Assembly (NCBI RefSeq): GCF_014654895.1
Contig: NZ_BNBE01000001.1
Location: 3,742,501-3,806,500, forward strand
DNA: 64,000 nt
From: Streptomyces filamentosus
GTDB lineage: Bacteria > Actinomycetota > Actinomycetes > Streptomycetales > Streptomycetaceae
Reading direction: 5' to 3'
The notes beneath the pieces are model-generated. The model was given only the letters and a program-made list of their open reading frames with translations, had not been told where the DNA came from and ran no database searches. Position 1 is the first letter of the stretch. The number at the start of each line of letters is the position of its first letter. The translations under genes and the position numbers were made by a program. Shown one piece after another: positions 40,519 through 48,193 of this stretch.

Positions 40519-42573
40519 ATGGACACGCACGGCGCGGACGGAGGCGCAGGCGCCGACGCGCTGCTCGCGGTCCTGGAACTGCTCGCCGGACAGGGTTCGC
40601 CCGGCGAGTTCGAGGCACTGCTCGACGAGGCCCGGCTCGCCGGGCTCGACGAGGCCGGACTCGGCAGGCTGGAGCGGGCCGTCGACCTCGCGGGCGCCCT
40701 CCACGCGGAGCGCGCCGCCGACCGCGCCCGGTCCGCCCGCGGCGACGCCTCGCTCGCCGTGCTCACCGACACCGCGCGCGACCTGACGCTCAGCTACGAC
40801 CTGGACGGCCTGCTCCGCATCGTCGCCCGCCGCGCCCGCCTCCTCCTCGGCATGGACATGGCCTACGTGACCCTGCGCGGCCCCCGGGGGACCTCGTACA
40901 TCCGCGTCACCGAGGGCTCCCGCACCGGCGGCGACACCGGCGCCACCACCCGGCCCGGCCTCGGCGCGGGCCTGCACGTCGGCACCGGCAACTGCATCGG
41001 CGGCCTCGTCCAGCGCACCGGCGAGCCCGTCTGGACCCCCGACTACCCGGCCGACCCGCGCTTCACCGCCGACCCGGCCCCCACCGGCCCCGCCCCCGGG
41101 ACCGGCCCCGAGGCGGATTCCGACCCCGGCACCGAGGCCGTCCGCGCCGAGGGCCTGCGCGCCGTCCTCGGCGTGCCGCTCCGCAGCGGGGACTCCGTCA
41201 TCGGCGCCCTCTTCGGCGCCGACCGCCGGGTCCGCTCCTACACCCCGCAGGAGATCGCCCTGCTCGGCGCCCTCGCCGACCTGGCCGCCCTCGCCGTCGA
41301 GAAGGCCGGGCTCCTCGACCGCACCCGCGCCGAACTCCTCGAACTGGAGCAGGACAGCGCGCGCGTGCGCACCAGCCTCGCCCGGATGCGGCACGTCAGC
41401 GAGGCCCACGGCCGGATCATGAACCTGGTCCTCGCCGGCGGCGACCTCCCGCACGTCGTCATGGCCGCAGGGGACGCCCTCGACGCCGCCGTGATGGTCC
41501 GCGACCCCGGCGGCCGGCGCCTCGCCGGCGGCGGCGACTTCCCCGGCCTCGACGAGGAGGCCGTCGCCAAGGCGTCCCTCGACGCCCACGCGGGCCGCCG
41601 CCCGGTGCTCGCCGCCGACTCCGTCTGGGTCGCCCCCGTCATCGCGGGGTCCGAGGACCTCGGCGGCCTGGTCGTCCGCGCCGAGGGCGGCCTCACCGAC
41701 GAGGACGGACGGCTCCTCGAACTCGTCGCCCAGTCCGTCGCCCTGCTCCTCCTCATGCAGCGCTCCACCGCCGTCGCCGAGGGCCCCGTCCGCGACGAAC
41801 TCCTCGACGACCTCATCGCCGACCCCCCGCACGCCCCGCAGCAGATCGCCCGGCGCGCCCGGCGCCTCGGCGTGGACCTGCGCAGGCCGCACGTCCTCGT
41901 GGTCGCCCGGCCGGAGGGCGGCGAGCAGGGCCGGGCCGTCGTCTGGGCGTCCTCGTACGCGTACCGGCTCTCCGGCCTCAAGACCGTGCAGGGCGGCTGC
42001 ATCGTGCTGCTGCTCCCCGGCGTGGACGCCTCCGCCGCGGCCGCCGCGGTCTCCGAGGAGCTCACCCCGCTCCTCGGCCACCCCGTCTCGGTCGCCGCCG
42101 CCGGACCCGGCGCCAGCCCCGACGCGGTCGGCCCGCTGTACGCGGAGGCGCTGCGCTGCCTGGACGCGATGAGCGCCCTCGGCGGTACGGGCTCCGCCGC
42201 GGGCGTCGCCGACCTCGGCTTCCTCGGCATGCTGCTCTCCGACGACCACGACGTCGACGGCTTCGTGGAGAACGCGATCGGGCCCGTCCTCGACTACGAC
42301 GCCGAGCGGCTCACCGACCTGACCCGCACCCTGGAGGCGTACTTCGCCTCCGGCGGCAGCCCCACCAACGCGGCCGAGGCCCTGCACGTCCACCCCAACA
42401 CGGTCTCCCGCCGCCTGGAGCGCATCGGCGAACTCCTCGGCCCCGAATGGCAGAAGCCCGGCCAGGTCCTGGAGGTCCAGCTGGCCCTGCGGCTCCAGCG
42501 CACCCGCGAGGTGCTGGCCCGCCGCAGGACCGCCCCCACGCCCTTCCGGCACCCGGCGGGCCCCGTCGACTGA
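40519..42573 (+). CDS. GAF-domain PucR/CdaR-family transcriptional regulator
   Basis: A 684-aa regulator. An N-terminal helical region (1-80) precedes a GAF sensor domain (about 90-280, with GTGNCIGGLVQRTGEPVW). A coiled-coil-like stretch follows (AELLELEQDSARVRTSLARM) and then a second sensor-like region. The C-terminal PucR HTH reads EAYFASGGSPTNAAEALHVHPNTVSRRLERIGELLG. Start ATG 40519. Regulators of this kind respond to small molecules in purine or aromatic catabolism. The urate oxidase gene 3 kb away is a possible but unproven target. Confidence 0.9.
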   Translation: MDTHGADGGAGADALLAVLELLAGQGSPGEFEALLDEARLAGLDEAGLGRLERAVDLAGALHAERAADRARSARGDASLAVLTDTARDLTLSYDLDGLLRIVARRARLLLGMDMAYVTLRGPRGTSYIRVTEGSRTGGDTGATTRPGLGAGLHVGTGNCIGGLVQRTGEPVWTPDYPADPRFTADPAPTGPAPGTGPEADSDPGTEAVRAEGLRAVLGVPLRSGDSVIGALFGADRRVRSYTPQEIALLGALADLAALAVEKAGLLDRTRAELLELEQDSARVRTSLARMRHVSEAHGRIMNLVLAGGDLPHVVMAAGDALDAAVMVRDPGGRRLAGGGDFPGLDEEAVAKASLDAHAGRRPVLAADSVWVAPVIAGSEDLGGLVVRAEGGLTDEDGRLLELVAQSVALLLLMQRSTAVAEGPVRDELLDDLIADPPHAPQQIARRARRLGVDLRRPHVLVVARPEGGEQGRAVVWASSYAYRLSGLKTVQGGCIVLLLPGVDASAAAAAVSEELTPLLGHPVSVAAAGPGASPDAVGPLYAEALRCLDAMSALGGTGSAAGVADLGFLGMLLSDDHDVDGFVENAIGPVLDYDAERLTDLTRTLEAYFASGGSPTNAAEALHVHPNTVSRRLERIGELLGPEWQKPGQVLEVQLALRLQRTREVLARRRTAPTPFRHPAGPVD

Positions 42574-42597
42574 GGCCCGCCGGACTCCGGGAGCGCG

Positions 42598-43851
42598 TCA
42601 GCCGGCCGCCCGGCGGACGCCGTGGCCCGCGCCGTACGCCGCCCCGAGCACCGTCGCCGTGTGCGCGGCCGAGGCCAGCGTGATGTGCCGGTGCCAGCCC
42701 CGGTACGAGCGGCCCACGAAGTCCCGCAGGCCCGCCTCCTCGCCGACCGCGGCGAAGTCCCGGTCCACCCGCTGCGCCAGCTTCGTCAGCCGCAGCAGCG
42801 AACCGACCGTGGCCTGCGTCAGGTCGCTGATCCACACCCGGGCCGGGCCCCGGCGCGGGTCGTCCCACTCGCCGAGCAGCATCAGCGGCCGCATCCGCTC
42901 CCCGCCGGGGGAGGGCAGCGCGACCCGCACGGCGGTGGCCAGCGAGGTCCGCGAGGTCCGCGCCCCGCCGACCGTGTCCACCCAGCTGACCGGCCTGCGC
43001 AGGCCCTTCAGGGACTCCAGGATCTGCCCCGCGGGCAGCGGGCCCGCGCCGAAGCCGGGCAGCGAGCGGTCCGCGATCGCCAGCCGCGAACCGGCCCCGA
43101 TCCGCGCCACCACCGGCACCCCGGCGGCGGCGAGCCGCGCCAGCGCCGCCCGGCCCGCGCCGCCCCGGATGTCGAGGAGCACCGGCTTGCGGGTGATGTC
43201 GGTCCAGCGGGCGGTGTCGAGGGCCGCGGAGACCGCGCACTCCTCCAGCGTCTCCTCGCCCGCCTCGTCCGGCACCTCCGCGCGGTCGCGCCGGGTGCGG
43301 TCCTTCACCCACGGATCGGGCAGGAACAGCCGCCAGTTGACCGGCGCGCTCAGCTCCTCGCCGGCGAACCACACGCCGAACGCCTGCTGGCCCTGGAAGA
43401 CCTGCCCGCGCTCCGGGTCGAAGCGCCGGTCCACGCCCACCGAGTGCTCGCCGGCCTTCGGGATCGGCATCGGCCGCACCACCCACGCCTGCGGGTGGCC
43501 GCCGCGCTCCAGGAACCGGCCGAGCGAGGCGCGCATCGGCTGCCAGTCCCAGGTGGAGCTGGAGATGAAGTGGTGCAGGCTCTGCTCGGCCGCCGGGCCG
43601 CCGATCTGCGCGGCGATGTTCCGGATCGACTTGCGGCCCTGCGCGGCCAGCAGCCCGTGCAGGTACTGCTCGGCCTTCAGCCGCTGGTCGCGGCGGGCGA
43701 AACCGGCGAAGAGGGCGGAGGTCAGCTCTGTGTAGACGTCGGCGCCGGGCCCCGGCGCGGCGGCCCGGGGCACGGCGCGGACCCGGGGGCGCGGCACGGT
43801 CTGCGGGACGACCGGGGCCGTTCCGTACTTGATTGCGACGGATGTACTCAC
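42598..43851 (-). CDS. IS701-like transposase relative, probably domesticated
   Basis: A 417-aa protein related to IS701-family DDE transposases. QRLKAEQYLHGLLAAQGRK, SLHHFISSSTWDW and VNWRLFLPDPWVKD are family landmarks in the right order. Where active enzymes have VVDDTGFPKKG, with the first catalytic Asp, this protein reads VVRPMPIPKAGEHSVGV, so strand transfer is probably lost. Start GTG 43851 with AGGAG. No terminal inverted repeats or target duplication were seen around it, and the codon use matches the host. A DNA-binding or regulatory role after domestication is inferred. Confidence 0.75.
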   Translation of the reverse strand: MSTSVAIKYGTAPVVPQTVPRPRVRAVPRAAAPGPGADVYTELTSALFAGFARRDQRLKAEQYLHGLLAAQGRKSIRNIAAQIGGPAAEQSLHHFISSSTWDWQPMRASLGRFLERGGHPQAWVVRPMPIPKAGEHSVGVDRRFDPERGQVFQGQQAFGVWFAGEELSAPVNWRLFLPDPWVKDRTRRDRAEVPDEAGEETLEECAVSAALDTARWTDITRKPVLLDIRGGAGRAALARLAAAGVPVVARIGAGSRLAIADRSLPGFGAGPLPAGQILESLKGLRRPVSWVDTVGGARTSRTSLATAVRVALPSPGGERMRPLMLLGEWDDPRRGPARVWISDLTQATVGSLLRLTKLAQRVDRDFAAVGEEAGLRDFVGRSYRGWHRHITLASAAHTATVLGAAYGAGHGVRRAAG

Positions 43852-44261
43852 GACACTCCTGCCCGTCCTGCCCGAAGGATGCGCAGCTGCCTCCCGCTGC
43901 ACCTCCACCGTCGCCCGTCCACCCCCTCCCCGACGAGGTGGACCCGGCACCCGAATCGGCGCCCCGATGGTGGCCGGACCACCGCCCCGCCCCTGACCTG
44001 CGCTCCGGCGGACCCCCGGGAGGCCCCGGAGGGCCCCGGAACACCCCAGGGGCGGCCGGGGCGGTGGCCCGGCCACACCCCCCGGCCGCTCCCGGTGGCC
44101 CCCCGGGCGGAGGACCGCCGGGAGCTGACACACTCGCCGGAGGCGCTTTGACCCGTCGCGCTCCGTCGCCGGACCATCGCAGAGCGAGGCGGCACGGGCG
44201 TGCCGGTCAATGCCCCAGCCCGGGACCGCGCCCGTGCGCCTCGCGCCCTTAACCTGGGGGC
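43852..44261. other. 410-bp region without a recognised gene
   Basis: It should carry the promoters of the transposase-like gene and of the fluoride channel genes. Neither a clear -35/-10 pair nor the conserved core of the fluoride (crcB) riboswitch could be found by eye. Short open frames here have no family features. Confidence 0.4.
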
Positions 44262-44675
44262 ATGGGAATGCGGGAACAGGTGCCGGTCGTCGGGGTGGTC
44301 GCCGCCGGCGGCGTGCTCGGCGCCTCCGCCCGCTACGCGGCGACGCTCCTGTGGCCGACCGCGCCCGGCACCTTCCCCTGGACGGTCTTCACGGTCAACG
44401 CGGCGGGCTGCGCCCTGCTCGGCCTGCTGACGGTCCTCGCCACCGAGGCCCCCGCCGCCCCGCACCCGCTCCTGCGGCCCTTCCTCGGCACCGGGTTCTG
44501 CGGCGGCTTCACCACCTTCTCGACGTACGCGCTCGACACCCGCCGCCTGTTCGGCGCGGGCAGCCCCGTCGAGGCCGTCCTCTACCTGGGCGGCACCCTG
44601 GTCACCGCGCTCGCCGCCGTCACGGCCGGCGTCGCCGCGGGCCGGGCGCTGTGGGTGCGGCGGGAGCCGGTGTGA
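44262..44675 (+). CDS. crcB: Fluoride channel subunit FluC/CrcB (first copy)
   Basis: A 137-aa four-helix protein of the Fluc family. Signatures are GGVLGASARYAATL in TM1, TVFTVNAAGCALLG in TM2 and GFCGGFTTFSTYALD in TM3, with the Phe-box and the Na+-site region. Start ATG 44262; ATG 44268 is an alternative. The partner gene overlaps by GTGA. Two adjacent Fluc genes commonly make a heterodimer with opposite membrane orientation that exports fluoride. Confidence 0.92.
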   Translation: MGMREQVPVVGVVAAGGVLGASARYAATLLWPTAPGTFPWTVFTVNAAGCALLGLLTVLATEAPAAPHPLLRPFLGTGFCGGFTTFSTYALDTRRLFGAGSPVEAVLYLGGTLVTALAAVTAGVAAGRALWVRREPV

Positions 44676-45025
44676 ACTGGCTGCTCGTCGCGCTCGGCGC
44701 CGCCGTGGGCGCCCCCCTGCGCTACCTCACCGACCGGGCCGTGCAGGCCCGCCACGGTTCCGCCTTCCCCTGGGGGACCCTCGTGGTCAACGTGGCCGGC
44801 TCGTTCGCGCTCGGCCTGCTCACCGGCGTCGCCTCGGGCCGGGCGCAGCTGCTGCTCGGCACCGGCCTGTGCGGCGCCCTCACCACGTACTCGACCTTCT
44901 CGTACGAGACGCTGCGGCTGTACGAGGGCGGGGCGAAGGGCCACGCGGTGCTGAACGCGGCGGGCAGCCTGGCCGCCGGGCTCGGAGCCGTATGGCTCGG
45001 AACCGCGGTGGCCGGGCTGCCCTAG
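44672..45025 (+). CDS. crcB: Fluoride channel subunit FluC/CrcB (second copy)
   Basis: A 117-aa Fluc protein, shorter than its neighbour. GAAVGAPLRYLTDR, VVNVAGSFALGLLTG and GLCGALTTYSTFSYE are the family motifs. GTG 44672 overlaps the stop of the first copy. The two proteins differ clearly in sequence, so this is an old pair rather than a recent duplication. It ends 20 bp from the convergent urate oxidase gene. Confidence 0.92.
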   Translation: MNWLLVALGAAVGAPLRYLTDRAVQARHGSAFPWGTLVVNVAGSFALGLLTGVASGRAQLLLGTGLCGALTTYSTFSYETLRLYEGGAKGHAVLNAAGSLAAGLGAVWLGTAVAGLP

Positions 45026-45045
45026 GCCGCGTCCGGAGGGGACGG

Positions 45046-45966
45046 TCAGGCGGTGATCCAGTCCGAGGTGGCGATCACCGGCTGCACGCCGTCGCGGTGG
45101 ACGGTGCCCTCGATGAGGCCGTACATGCGGTCCGCCGCGAAGTACACCTCGTTGTCGTTCTTCAGGCCGAAGGGCTCCAGGTCCACCAGGAAGTGGTGCT
45201 TGTTCGGCAGGTTGAGCCGCACCTCGTTGACCGTCGGGACGTGGTCCAGGACCCGGCAGGCCATCGCGTGCAGGGTCTGCTGGAGCGAGTAGCTGTACGT
45301 CTCCGCGAACGCCTCCAGCATGTGCCGGCGGGCCTTCGCGTACGAGCGGTCCCAGTCGTGCTCCGGGTCCGCCGCCGCCGTGGCCGAGTTCGCCCAGCGG
45401 GCGGTGACCTTGGTGGCCAGGATCCGGTCGTACGCCTCCTGGAGCGTCGTGTACCCGTCCTTGATGAAGCCGTGGAACTCGGAGTCGGTCGAGTTCATCA
45501 CCGTCAGGTCCTTCAGCCCGGACAGCACCTGGAGGCCGGTGGTCTCGCTGTACGTGACCTGCGCGGTGCGCACCTCCTGGCCCTGGCGGACGAAGGAGTG
45601 CTGCTCCTTGCGGGTCGGGACCGGGATGCGCTCCCAGGCGAACTCCTCGACGCGGACCTGCGCCTCGCGGATGACCTCCTGGGAGGTCACGAAGTGCTTC
45701 GCGAGGAGGATCGCGAACGCCTCGGGGGAGGCGATGCCGTGCTCCTTGGCGAAGGCGTAGACCGTGTTCTTGGTGGTGTCGGTCGGCAGGCAGTTGCCGT
45801 TGTCGCCGGTCAGGTGGACGTCGCGGTACTCGCCGCGCAGCGCCACCGACACGTTCAGGTCGCGGATCTCGTGCCAGGCGCCGTCCTCGCCGCCCTTGCG
45901 GGAGACGCGGACGACGCGGTTCTCGGCCTTGCCGTACTGGTTCTGGGCCAGGACGTGCTTGCTCAT
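45046..45966 (-). CDS. Urate oxidase (uricase)
   Basis: A 306-aa uricase that oxidises urate to 5-hydroxyisourate in purine breakdown. The active-site Thr lies in LPTDTTKNTVYAFAKEH, the second signature is FIKDGYTTLQEAYDR, and LNLPNKHHFLVDLEPFGL near the C-terminus is the copper-free uricase signature. Start ATG 45966 with AGGAG. The hydroxyisourate hydrolase and OHCU decarboxylase genes usually next to it are not in the window, so it stands alone here. Confidence 0.95.
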   Translation of the reverse strand: MSKHVLAQNQYGKAENRVVRVSRKGGEDGAWHEIRDLNVSVALRGEYRDVHLTGDNGNCLPTDTTKNTVYAFAKEHGIASPEAFAILLAKHFVTSQEVIREAQVRVEEFAWERIPVPTRKEQHSFVRQGQEVRTAQVTYSETTGLQVLSGLKDLTVMNSTDSEFHGFIKDGYTTLQEAYDRILATKVTARWANSATAAADPEHDWDRSYAKARRHMLEAFAETYSYSLQQTLHAMACRVLDHVPTVNEVRLNLPNKHHFLVDLEPFGLKNDNEVYFAADRMYGLIEGTVHRDGVQPVIATSDWITA

Positions 45967-46349
45967 GCGGTTCAGCTCCTGCGGGTACGCGGATACGTGT
46001 ATCCCGTACGCCCGGCGTCCAGCGCGCCCGCGTCCCGCGGTCGTGCGCCCCCCGCCGTCCGGCCCGTGAACGGCGGACCGCCCCGGGACTGACGAGCATC
46101 CCGGTCCGTAGGTGTGTGGCTCGACCATAAGTGTGATCACGGTGGCTGGCAATGGGCGGCGGGGCGGGCCGCACCGGGCGGGCCGGGGGCGGCGGGCCGG
46201 CGTCAAGAGCGCGTCAAGCGGTGTTCGGGAACCGTCAAGACGGCGGCGGCGGGCGTCAGGGGGCCGTCAACGGCGGCGGCGACGGCCCGGGGGCGGGGTT
46301 TCCTCATCTCGTCCGAGAATCCGCTTTCCTTCTTCACCGGGAGCTCACG
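45967..46349. other. Divergent region between uricase and the kdp operon
   Basis: No gene is supported. The uricase side (46060-46150) contains GTGATCAC near 46134. The kdp side holds the phased direct repeats at 46202-46271. Confidence 0.5.
46202..46271 (+). promoter_or_regulatory. Phased GTCAAG direct repeats upstream of kdp
   Basis: GTCAAG occurs at 46202, 46213 and 46234, GTCAGG at 46255 and GTCAAC at 46266, giving spacings of 11, 21, 21 and 11 bp. All copies fall on nearly the same helix face, the arrangement bound by OmpR-class response regulators. A KdpE site is the obvious candidate. Confidence 0.55.
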
Positions 46350-46433
46350 ATGGCCGACGCGGCCTTCGTCGTCACCACGATCGCGGTCTTCGCGCTGGTG
46401 GCGTTCATCGCCAAGGGGGTGGCGAAGCTGTGA
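46350..46433 (+). CDS. 27-aa single-helix membrane peptide upstream of kdpF
   Basis: MADAAFVV... is a 27-residue peptide with one hydrophobic helix and a C-terminal AKGVAKL. ATG 46350 has GGGAG upstream, and its stop overlaps the kdpF start by GTGA, so it is placed as a member of the kdp operon. It resembles KdpF in size and topology but not in sequence. It may be a second small stabilising subunit or a leader peptide. It is too short for a confident call. Confidence 0.55.
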   Translation: MADAAFVVTTIAVFALVAFIAKGVAKL

Positions 46434-46519
46434 GTGCCGAGAACATCGTCGGCCTGCTCGTGGCCGCCGCCCTGCTGGGCTACCTCGTCCTCGCCCTCGT
46501 CAAGCCGGAGAGGTTCTGA
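46430..46519 (+). CDS. kdpF: Potassium-transporting ATPase subunit KdpF
   Basis: A 29-aa peptide with one membrane helix and the typical KdpF ending (YLVLALVKPERF). GTG 46430 overlaps the stop of the preceding small ORF, and kdpA starts 9 bp after its stop. KdpF stabilises the KdpABC complex in the membrane. Confidence 0.88.
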   Translation: MSAENIVGLLVAAALLGYLVLALVKPERF

Positions 46520-46528
46520 GCCCCCGAG

Positions 46529-48193
46529 ATGAGTCCTGTTCTCGCTGGAGTCCTCCAGCTTCTGGCGCTGGTCGCCGCCCTCGGCCTGTCGTACCGGCCG
46601 CTGGGCGACCACATGGCGCGCGTCTACTCCTCGGAGAGGCACCTGCGGCCCGAGAGGTGGATCTACCGGGCGATCGGCGCGAACCCGTCGGTGGAGATGC
46701 GCTGGCCGGCGTATCTGCGCGGGGTCCTCGCCTTCTCCGCGGTGAGCCTCCTCTTCCTCTACCTGCTCCAGCGGGTGCAGGGGGCGCTGCCGGGCTCGCT
46801 CGGCTTCGTGTCGATCGACCCGGACCAGGCGTTCAACACCGCCGCGTCGTTCGTCGCGAACACCAACTGGCAGTCCTACTACGGCGAGCAGGCCATGGGC
46901 CACGTCGTGCAGACCGGCGGCCTGGCGGTGCAGAACTTCGTGTCGGCGGCGGTCGGCATGGCGGTCGCGGTCGCCCTGGTGCGCGGCTTCGCCCGGTCCC
47001 GTACGGGTGAGCTGGGCAACTTCTGGGCCGACCTGGTGCGCGGCGTCGTGCGGATCCTGCTGCCGATGGCGGTGATCGGCGCGCTCGTCCTGGTGGCCTG
47101 CGGCGCGATCCAGAACTTCTCCGGCATCCACGAGGTCGGCCAGTTCGGCGGCGGGACGCAGCAGTGGAACGGCGGCGCGGTGGCCTCCCAGGAGGTCATC
47201 AAGGAGCTGGGCACGAACGGCGGCGGCTACTTCAACGCCAACTCCGCCCACCCCTTCGAGAACCCGAACGGACTCTCCAACCTCTTCGAGATCTACCTGA
47301 TCCTCGTCATCCCCTTCGCGCTGACGCGGACCTTCGGCCGGATGGTCGGCTCGCTGAGGCAGGGCTACGCGATCCTCGGCACGATGGCCGTCATCTGGAT
47401 CGGCTTCACCGCACTGATGATGTGGACCGAGTTCGCGGGCCGCGGCCCGGCGTTCGAGCTCGCGGGCGGGGCGATGGAGGGCAAGGAGACCCGCTTCGGG
47501 ATCGCCGGCTCCTCGCTGTTCTCGGTGGCCACGACGCTGACGTCGACGGGCGCGGTGAACTCCTTCCACTCCTCGTACACCGGCTTCGGCGGCGGCATCA
47601 CCCTGCTGGGGATGCAGCTGGGCGAGATCGCGCCCGGCGGCGTCGGCTCCGGCCTCTACGGCATGCTGGTCATGGCGGTCATCGCCGTGTTCATCGCCGG
47701 CCTGATGGTCGGGCGCACGCCGGAGTACCTGGGCAAGAAGATCGGCACGCGGGAGATCAAGTTCGCCGCCTGCTACATCCTCGTCACCCCCGCCCTCGTG
47801 CTCTGCTTCACCGCGGCCTCGTTCGTCCTGGACACCCCGGCGCACTCGATGACGAACTCGGGCGCGCACGGCTTCTCCGAGATCCTGTACGCCTTCACCT
47901 CGGGCGCCAACAACAACGGTTCGGCCTTCGCGGGCCTGAACGCCGACACGCAGTGGTTCAACTCGACCATCGGCATCGCGATGCTGCTGGGCCGGTTCCT
48001 GCCGATGGTGTTCGTCCTCGCGCTGGCCGGTTCGCTCGCCGAGCAGACGCCCGTGCCGGAGACGGCGGGCACGCTGCGGACCGAGAAGCCGCTGTTCACG
48101 GGCCTGCTGGTCGGCACGATCATGATCATCGCCGGTCTCACCTACTTCCCGGCCCTCGCCCTGGGACCGCTCGCCGAAGGACTCGCAGCATGA
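46529..48193 (+). CDS. kdpA: Potassium-transporting ATPase subunit KdpA
   Basis: A 554-aa K+-channel-like subunit of the high-affinity Kdp pump with about ten helices. The four selectivity-filter-like loops of the family are present, for example TNWQSYYGEQ, GTNGGGYFNANSAHPFENP and TSGANNNGSAFAGL. Start ATG 46529. It overlaps kdpB by ATGA. Confidence 0.96.
   Translation: MSPVLAGVLQLLALVAALGLSYRPLGDHMARVYSSERHLRPERWIYRAIGANPSVEMRWPAYLRGVLAFSAVSLLFLYLLQRVQGALPGSLGFVSIDPDQAFNTAASFVANTNWQSYYGEQAMGHVVQTGGLAVQNFVSAAVGMAVAVALVRGFARSRTGELGNFWADLVRGVVRILLPMAVIGALVLVACGAIQNFSGIHEVGQFGGGTQQWNGGAVASQEVIKELGTNGGGYFNANSAHPFENPNGLSNLFEIYLILVIPFALTRTFGRMVGSLRQGYAILGTMAVIWIGFTALMMWTEFAGRGPAFELAGGAMEGKETRFGIAGSSLFSVATTLTSTGAVNSFHSSYTGFGGGITLLGMQLGEIAPGGVGSGLYGMLVMAVIAVFIAGLMVGRTPEYLGKKIGTREIKFAACYILVTPALVLCFTAASFVLDTPAHSMTNSGAHGFSEILYAFTSGANNNGSAFAGLNADTQWFNSTIGIAMLLGRFLPMVFVLALAGSLAEQTPVPETAGTLRTEKPLFTGLLVGTIMIIAGLTYFPALALGPLAEGLAA

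Noticed and set aside
39361..42573. Core of an antibiotic biosynthetic cluster around the SARP and DUF1772 genes
   Set aside because: No polyketide, peptide-synthetase, terpene or tailoring genes are present on either side.
42598..43851. Active insertion sequence
   Set aside because: No terminal inverted repeats, target duplication or catalytic first Asp were found. The gene looks resident.
43852..44261. Fluoride riboswitch upstream of the crcB pair
   Set aside because: The conserved crcB pseudoknot core could not be recognised by eye. A covariance search would be decisive.
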